NCBI RefSeq assembly: GCF_023072595.1
Contig: NZ_JALLGK010000004.1
Span: 434,001 to 498,000 of the forward strand
Source of the DNA: Streptomyces sp. XM4193
GTDB lineage: Bacteria; Actinomycetota; Actinomycetes; Streptomycetales; Streptomycetaceae
DNA: 64,000 nucleotides
Direction: 5' to 3'
Shown one piece after another: positions 58,996-64,000 of the stretch; the stretch's first letter is position 1, and each line of letters opens with the position of its first letter. The translations under genes were made by a program, and so were the position numbers. Under the pieces are notes generated by a model. That model saw nothing but the letters and a program-made list of their open reading frames with translations. It did not search any database and was not told the DNA's origin.

Positions 58996-61185
58996 TCAGC
59001 TTCCCGAGGCGAGCGCCATGTCCGTGGAGAAACGCTCCGGCGGGCCCGGCCTGGCGTAGTACCAGCCCTGTGCCGAGTCACAGCCCAGCGAACGCAACTG
59101 GTCGGCCTGCGAAGCGGTTTCGACGCCTTCGACGGTCACCGAGAGCTCCAGCGCGTGCGCCAGCGAGACGATGCCCTCGACGACCCGCAGATCCACCGGA
59201 TCGACCGGGTGCTGCTGGAGGCCCTGGGTGAACGAGCGGTCCAGCTTCAACGTGTTGGCCGGCAGTCTGCGCAGCGAGGCCAGATTGGAGTACCCGGTGC
59301 CGAAGTCGTCCAGGGCTATGCCGACCCCTAGGTCGGCCAGCTGCCGCAGCGGCTTGAGCTCGTCGTCGTCCGCCCGGATCAGCGCGGACTCGGTGACCTC
59401 CAGGCAGAGCGACTCCGGCGGCAGGCCCGCGTTGCGCAGCACCGAGACGGTGTCGGAGACCAGGTGGGGGTGGTGCAGCTGGCGCGGCGAGAGATTGACG
59501 TTCACCCGCAGCTGGCGGGTGCCGCCGATGCCGCGGACCTGCCATTCGCACGCCTGCCGGACGGCCTCCTCCAGCACCCAGCGGCCCAGCGGGACGATCA
59601 GCCCGGTGTGCTCCGCCAGCGGGATGAAGCGGTCGGGGCCCAGTACGCCGTGCCGGGGGTGGTCCCAGCGCACCAGGGCCTCGGCTCCCTCCACACAGCT
59701 GTCGGCCATGCGCACCAGCGGCTGGTACTCGATGAAGAACTCCGAGCTCTCCAGCGCCGTGGGCAGGCGGTTGGTGAGGCTGTGCCGGCTGATCGCGCGG
59801 GCGTCCAGGTCGGGGTCGGCGAGCTCGTACCTGTTGCCGCCCTGCGCCTTGGCGCGGTACATGGTGATGTCGGCGCTGCGCAGCACCTCGGCGGCCGTGA
59901 GATTGCCGATCGGGCCCTCGACGATGCCGATGCTGGTGCGCACCGACAGCTCCTTGCCGTCCACCAGCACGGGCGTGGACAGCGATTCCAGCGCCCTGGC
60001 CGCGAGGTCGGTGACCTCGGTGCGGCTGCTCGGGTCGCTGACCAGCGCCACGAACTCGTCCCCGCCGATACGGGCGACCAGCTGGCCCTGGCCCGTCACA
60101 CAGCTCTGCAACCGCTCGGCCACCGCCACCAGGAGCTGGTCGCCGACGGAGTGGCCCAGGCTGTCGTTGACCGTCTTGAAACCGTCCAGGTCCAGGTAGC
60201 ACAGACCGAAGCGGGCGTCCTCGGCGGAGCGGGCCAGGGTGTGCTCCAGGCGCTCGAAGAAGAGCGTGCGGTTGGGCAGGTCGGTCAGCGCGTCGTGGGT
60301 GGCCTCGTAGCGCAGCCGCAGATGCAGCAGACGGCGCTCGGTGATGTCCTCCATGAGCGCGAGCATGTAGCGGGCGGAGCCCTCCGCGTCCCGCAGCAGC
60401 GAGACCGTGAGATTGGTCCACAGCACGGTGCCGTCGGCGCGGTGGTAGGCCTTCTCGGTGTGGAAGTGCTCGCGCTCGCCGCGCACCAGCTCGTTGTACT
60501 TGCGCCAGACGCCGGGGGCGTCGTCCGGATGCACCCAGGCGGTGACGTTCCTGCTGAGCAGCAGCGCCTCGTTCCCGCCGAACATTCTGGTGAGTGCGGC
60601 GTTCACATCAATGACCTCGCCGTCCATGGTGGCGATGCCGATGCCGAGCGTGGCTTCCTCGAAGATCGTGCGGAAGCGGGTCTGGCTGTCGTACAGGGCT
60701 CGTTCGATCTCGTTCTGCGCCGCCAGCGCCGCGCGCGAGAGGGACTCCTGCTCGGCCAGGGTGCGCTCCTGCAGCGCCCGGGCGAAGCCGGCCGCGATGC
60801 CGTGCTGCAGCCGCGCGCAGCGTGCCCTGCCCTCCTCGGTGGGCAGCTCCTGCGGGTGCGAGCAGTAGAGCAGCAGATAGGCGTCGACCACACCGAGGAT
60901 CTGCGGCAGGGCCTCGGGCGAGGTGCAGTGCGCGGCGACCAGCGCCATGCCGACCTCGCGCGCCGGGCCGGGATCGAAGGGCCGCTCGTGGAGCGCGGTG
61001 CAGAGCTTCTCGGTGAGCGGCACCAGATGCTGCTCGAACTCCTGGCGCGTCATGGAGGTCGCGGTCGTCGGATAGACGGCTCTGGACCAGATCGTCGCGA
61101 AGCGGCGCACCCCGTCGTGCTGCCGTCCGGAACCGGCCGGGTCGGCGTCCCCCGCCCCGGCCGGACCCTGTGCCGGTAGGTTCAC
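58996..61185 (-). CDS. PAS-GGDEF-EAL cyclic-di-GMP signalling protein
   Basis: The 729-residue protein has an N-terminal helical region (SRAVYPTTATSMTRQEFEQH), a PAS domain (about 160-290; FEEATLGIGIATMDGEVIDV), a GGDEF domain with intact active site (RIGGDEF near residue 373; LDLDGFKTVNDSLGH), and an EAL domain with catalytic motifs (EALVRWDHPRHG near 503, DDFGTGYSNL, TVEGVET). It can therefore in principle make and degrade cyclic-di-GMP, which controls development in Streptomyces. No transmembrane helix is present. The GTG start at 61185 overlaps the stop of the upstream methyltransferase (GTGA), which supports the choice. Confidence 0.93.
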   Translation of the reverse strand: MNLPAQGPAGAGDADPAGSGRQHDGVRRFATIWSRAVYPTTATSMTRQEFEQHLVPLTEKLCTALHERPFDPGPAREVGMALVAAHCTSPEALPQILGVVDAYLLLYCSHPQELPTEEGRARCARLQHGIAAGFARALQERTLAEQESLSRAALAAQNEIERALYDSQTRFRTIFEEATLGIGIATMDGEVIDVNAALTRMFGGNEALLLSRNVTAWVHPDDAPGVWRKYNELVRGEREHFHTEKAYHRADGTVLWTNLTVSLLRDAEGSARYMLALMEDITERRLLHLRLRYEATHDALTDLPNRTLFFERLEHTLARSAEDARFGLCYLDLDGFKTVNDSLGHSVGDQLLVAVAERLQSCVTGQGQLVARIGGDEFVALVSDPSSRTEVTDLAARALESLSTPVLVDGKELSVRTSIGIVEGPIGNLTAAEVLRSADITMYRAKAQGGNRYELADPDLDARAISRHSLTNRLPTALESSEFFIEYQPLVRMADSCVEGAEALVRWDHPRHGVLGPDRFIPLAEHTGLIVPLGRWVLEEAVRQACEWQVRGIGGTRQLRVNVNLSPRQLHHPHLVSDTVSVLRNAGLPPESLCLEVTESALIRADDDELKPLRQLADLGVGIALDDFGTGYSNLASLRRLPANTLKLDRSFTQGLQQHPVDPVDLRVVEGIVSLAHALELSVTVEGVETASQADQLRSLGCDSAQGWYYARPGPPERFSTDMALASGS

Positions 61186-61994
61186 GCCTTGCGTCCCACT
61201 CCTGCGAAGCCGGTGAAGATCACCGGATCGTCATTGTCGACCGGCCCGTCGGGGCGCCAGTTGGGCATGGCCACGATCCCCGGCTCCTCGATGGTGAAGC
61301 CGCCGAACAGCGCCTCCACCTCGGAGCGCGAGCGCATCACCAGCTGCGAGCTGGCGTTGCGGTAGACGTCCTGGATCCGGTCGCCCTCCTCGGAGGTGCG
61401 CGGTCCGCCGTCGGTCGAGGCATGGGTGAGCACGAGGAAGCTTCCCGAGGGCAGCGCCTGGTGGAAGGTCTCGATCGTCTTGGCCGGTTCCTCACTGTTC
61501 TGGATGAAGTGCAGCAGCGCCACCAGCAGCAGGGCGACCGGTTTGTCCAGGTCGAGCTGGGCGCGGACCTCCGGGCTGTTCAGAATGTCCTGCGGCGCAC
61601 GGAAGTCCGCCGAGAGCACCGCCGCGTTGGTGTTCCCCTTGAGTACCGCACGGCTGTGGGCCACGGCTACCGGGTCGTTGTCCACGTAGACGACCCTGCT
61701 GTCCGGATTGGCCTCCTGGGCCACCTCGTGGACGTTGCCGAAGGTCGGGATGCCCGAACCGATGTCGAGGAACTGCGTGACGCCCCGGCTTGCCGCATGG
61801 CGCACGGCGCGGCGCATGAAAGCGCGGTTGGCCTGCATGATCTTCGGAAGCCCGGGGAACGCCACGATCGCCTTGCGGCCGGCCTCGCGATCGACCTCGA
61901 AGTTGTGTGAGCCACCCAGATAGAAGTCGTAGATGCGCGACACACTCGGTCGGGACAGGTCGATGCCCTGCGGGGCCCAATCGGGACGTTCCAT
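61182..61994 (-). CDS. DUF574 family SAM-dependent methyltransferase
   Basis: The 270-residue product matches the actinobacterial S-adenosyl methyltransferase family DUF574: SRPSVSRIYDFYLGGSHNFE, KIMQANRAFMRRAVRHAASR, SAM-binding QFLDIGSGIPTFGNVHEVAQ and RVVYVDNDPVAVAHSRAVL. Substrates are unknown for the family. The ATG at 61994 has GAGGAG six bases upstream. Its stop overlaps the start of the GGDEF/EAL gene, so the two proteins are translationally coupled. Confidence 0.92.
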   Translation of the reverse strand: MERPDWAPQGIDLSRPSVSRIYDFYLGGSHNFEVDREAGRKAIVAFPGLPKIMQANRAFMRRAVRHAASRGVTQFLDIGSGIPTFGNVHEVAQEANPDSRVVYVDNDPVAVAHSRAVLKGNTNAAVLSADFRAPQDILNSPEVRAQLDLDKPVALLLVALLHFIQNSEEPAKTIETFHQALPSGSFLVLTHASTDGGPRTSEEGDRIQDVYRNASSQLVMRSRSEVEALFGGFTIEEPGIVAMPNWRPDGPVDNDDPVIFTGFAGVGRKA

Positions 61995-62394
61995 CTCGTA
62001 CTCCTCATCGCGATCGCCGACGCATTGACGTTCGAGGGATGAGGCTACTTACCTGAAGCGGATGGGAGTAAGGAAATGAACACTCAACCTCCCGACGCTG
62101 TCCTACTGTTGAGCTATATGCCCGGTTCGTGGAGACGGAATCCTCGAAGCGACCGATGGGTTTCAGCCCCATTCCGCGATGGACCCGCACGGAATCGCTG
62201 ACGGTCCGTGAGATGTGCTGACGATCCGTGAGAACGCGTGGTGTCGGACGCCCTGTCGGCAGGCTCCCGGAGAGCTGCCGCGCACCGCCTCCGGACGCCG
62301 GGCGCAGAGGCGCCGGCGGCCCGGGTTGCGAGCCGACGGCGGTGCGCGGAGCCTCGAAGGGGAGTACCTGCGCACGGCGTACCGGAGGTGGCCG
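61995..62394. other. 400-bp divergent intergenic region
   Basis: No credible gene. A direct repeat lies at 62197-62233 (listed separately). The inverted pair CTCAAC / GTTGAG around 62085-62115 may be an operator. The left half is AT-richer than average and probably holds the methyltransferase promoter. Confidence 0.5.
62197..62233. repeat. 17-bp direct repeat in a divergent gap
   Basis: gctgacgRtccgtgaga occurs at 62197-62213 and 62217-62233 with one mismatch and a three-base spacer, so the repeat period is 20 bases (about two helical turns). This spacing would put two protein sites on the same DNA face. Confidence 0.7.
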
Positions 62395-62745
62395 ATGGCG
62401 GAGCGAGCGGGCGGCGGCGCCCGGGCCCCCGACCCCGACCGGGAGGGAATCCTCGGCCGCATCCTGCCGCGCACCGGCACCGAACCGCTGACCGCGCGCA
62501 GCGCACTCAAGCTGCGTCTGATCCTCTCGCTGCTCTTCACTCCACTCTTCGTGGCCGGGGCCGTGCTCTTCTGGATCTGGTCCGGCCGGGCGTCGCCCGA
62601 CGACGTACCCAGCGCGGATTCGCTGCGCACGCTTGCCTGGATCAGCACGGCGCTGGCCGTTTTCGCGGTGCTCGACCTCGCCGTGGTGCTGTGGCGGATC
62701 TCGCGCGCCCGGCGGGCGGGGGCCGCTCCGCGCGGCGGGCGGTGA
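62395..62745 (+). CDS. Small membrane protein (possibly DUF6343)
   Basis: The 116-residue product has a soluble N-terminus containing GTEPLTARSALKLRLILS and two hydrophobic segments (about residues 47-66 and 79-98), then a basic tail. The TARSALKLRL pattern reminds me of DUF6343, a small Streptomyces membrane family, but I hold this lightly. The ATG at 62395 has GGAGG six bases upstream. It precedes anmK by 51 bases on the same strand. Confidence 0.72.
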   Translation: MAERAGGGARAPDPDREGILGRILPRTGTEPLTARSALKLRLILSLLFTPLFVAGAVLFWIWSGRASPDDVPSADSLRTLAWISTALAVFAVLDLAVVLWRISRARRAGAAPRGGR

Positions 62746-62796
62746 GACGCGGCGCAGGGCCGTGCCCGGTGGGCGGCGAGAGCGCACAATGTGGTG

Positions 62797-64000
62797 ATGC
62801 GGATCATCGGGATGCTCAGCGGCACCTCCCACGACGCGGCCGACGCGGTGGTGGCGGACCTGTGGTGGACGGCGCCGGGAGAAGTGGCGCTGCACAGCCG
62901 GGGGATGGTCAGTGTGCCCTTCCCCGAGCGGCTGCGAGCCGACCTCGCCGACCGGCTCCCACCCGCGCACACAAATTTGGCCGAGATGTGTCAACTGGAC
63001 ACTGAACTGGGGCAGTTCTTCGGGTCCGTGGCGGCCCGCGCGCGCGACGAGCTGGGTGGGGGCGGGGCGCAGTGGGTCGTCTCCCACGGCCAGACCGTCT
63101 ACCACTGGGTGCGCGACGGGCAGGCCCTCGGCACCCTCCAGTTGGGCGCCGCCGCCTGGATCGCCGAAGCGGCGGGACTGCCCGTGGTGAGCGATCTGCG
63201 CACCGCCGACATCGCGCGCGGCGGCCAGGGCGCTCCGCTGGTCGCGCTCCTCGACGCTCTGCTGCTGCCCGACGAGACTTGGGGCGCGCTGAACCTGGGC
63301 GGCATCGCCAATCTGACGGTGCGTCGGGTCGCCGCCGACGGAACTGCCGACGCCTCCGGCCGGCCCGACCCGTTCGAGGTGGCCGGCCCGGTCGGCCCGG
63401 GCGCCGGTGTGACCGCGTACGACCTGGGGCCTGCCTGCGCGCTGATCGACGAGAGCGCGCGCTGGGCGAGCGAGGGCGCGCAGCGAATGGACGTCGACGG
63501 AGCGCGGGCCGCCCGAGGGCGCGTCGACCGTCCGCTGCTGGAGCGGCTGCTCGCCGACCCCTACTACCGGCTGCCGCCGCCGAAGACCACGGGCAAGGAG
63601 CACTTCCACGCGGCGTATCTGCGCGAGCAGTTGGCCGCCGGAGTGCGGCCGGCGCCGGACGATCTGGTCGCCACCGTCACCGAGCTCACCGCCCGACTGG
63701 TCGCCGACGCCTGCCACGCACACGGGCTGGCGGAGCTCGCGGTCTCCGGCGGCGGCGTGCGCAATCCGCAACTGATGGCGCGCATCGGCGCGTTGGCGGA
63801 CGGCGTACGGGTGCGGGACAGCGAGGTGCTCGGCGTGGCGCCGCAGGAGAAGGAGGCGTGCCTCTTCGCGCTGCTCGGCTTTCTGAGCGTGCACGGCGTA
63901 CCGGCGAACGTGCCGTCGGCGACCGGAGCGCGCGGCCCGGCCGTCCTCGGCTCGCTGACGCCCGGCTCGGCGCCGCTGACACTGCCCGCGCCGGTCACCG
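62797..64000 (+). CDS. anmK: Anhydro-N-acetylmuramic acid kinase, 3' end outside window
   Basis: It phosphorylates and hydrolyses 1,6-anhydro-MurNAc to MurNAc-6-phosphate in cell-wall recycling. The visible 401 codons cover nearly the whole enzyme. The N-terminal IIGMLSGTSHDAADAVV matches the family SGTSxDGxD signature with Ala for Gly. WVVSHGQTVYHW, VVSDLRTADIARGGQGAPLV, LNLGGIANLTV and VSGGGVRNPQLM are also present. The start may be ATG 62797 or the in-frame GTGs at 62791 and 62794. CACAAT six bases before the ATG would fit leaderless transcription. No stop occurs before the right edge. Confidence 0.93.
   Translation, partial: MRIIGMLSGTSHDAADAVVADLWWTAPGEVALHSRGMVSVPFPERLRADLADRLPPAHTNLAEMCQLDTELGQFFGSVAARARDELGGGGAQWVVSHGQTVYHWVRDGQALGTLQLGAAAWIAEAAGLPVVSDLRTADIARGGQGAPLVALLDALLLPDETWGALNLGGIANLTVRRVAADGTADASGRPDPFEVAGPVGPGAGVTAYDLGPACALIDESARWASEGAQRMDVDGARAARGRVDRPLLERLLADPYYRLPPPKTTGKEHFHAAYLREQLAAGVRPAPDDLVATVTELTARLVADACHAHGLAELAVSGGGVRNPQLMARIGALADGVRVRDSEVLGVAPQEKEACLFALLGFLSVHGVPANVPSATGARGPAVLGSLTPGSAPLTLPAPVT

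Noticed and set aside
56592..59231. Long plus-strand open frame over the lipase tail and both transketolase genes
   Set aside because: It runs through a terminator region and the tandem repeats and has no domain. The minus-strand transketolase subunits are unambiguous.
59464..61179. Long plus-strand open frame antisense to the GGDEF/EAL gene
   Set aside because: Mirror frame of a well-conserved signalling protein; composition is not protein-like.

Overview
This 64-kb window is high-GC actinobacterial chromosome and almost certainly comes from Streptomyces or a close relative. The grounds are very GC-rich third codon positions, frequent GTG starts, several starts only 6-7 bases after a TAnnnT -10 box (leaderless style), a complete conservon (cvnABCD plus a GAF gene), an SCO6745-type protein, a DUF574 methyltransferase, and a Wzm/Wzt export locus headed by a DUF5941-type protein. 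I saw no rRNA, tRNA, CRISPR array, insertion sequence, prophage or integrase. The content is ordinary chromosomal and accessory-metabolic.

Left part (1-20 kb). A gene fragment is followed by two coupled acyltransferase genes of the ornithine-lipid type. Each is broken by a single-base frameshift; they are the only two disrupted genes I found. Next come small membrane and cell-envelope genes, a class III CoA transferase, endonuclease V, and a saccharopine-dehydrogenase-like protein. A fatty-acid beta-oxidation block follows (racemase/CoA transferase, acyl-CoA dehydrogenase, thiolase, FadB-type fusion) with a MerR regulator convergent to it. Then come an APH-family kinase, a TetR regulator with clear operators in front of an MMPL exporter, and a secreted sphingomyelinase-like phosphodiesterase.

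Middle part (20-38 kb). An ABC-F ATPase gene has a long leader containing a small ORF and a hairpin. It is followed by tex, an SCO6745-family gene, a GlxA-type AraC regulator and a DJ-1/PfpI protein. A leftward catabolic block runs from 35.8 to 27.9 kb: kdgD and an alpha-ketoglutarate-semialdehyde dehydrogenase (tail of the glucarate/galactarate pathway, divergent from a LysR regulator), then a five-gene operon of an NMT1/THI5-like ABC importer, an M24-family hydrolase and a RidA protein.

Right part (38-64 kb). An RsbW-like ATPase, IPP isomerase and a CDF metal exporter precede a tightly coupled seven-gene rightward locus (40.67-47.8 kb). It encodes a DUF5941/CDP-alcohol phosphotransferase protein apparently starting at CTG, a nucleotidyltransferase, a glycerol-1-phosphate-dehydrogenase-like enzyme, a second CDP-alcohol phosphotransferase with an altered catalytic motif, a family 2 glycosyltransferase, and a Wzm/Wzt ABC exporter. 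I read it as assembly and export of an unknown phospho-alcohol-containing glycopolymer or glycolipid, and consider it the best candidate for an undescribed system here. After it come a polyprenyl synthase, a tyrosine phosphatase, an AlkB-like dioxygenase, the conservon, a lipase-like hydrolase, a split transketolase with a palindrome inside its promoter, a methyltransferase translationally coupled to a PAS-GGDEF-EAL protein, a small membrane protein, and anmK running off the right edge.

Product names come from motif recognition by eye; no database search was possible. Promoters, operators and terminators are inferred from sequence pattern only.
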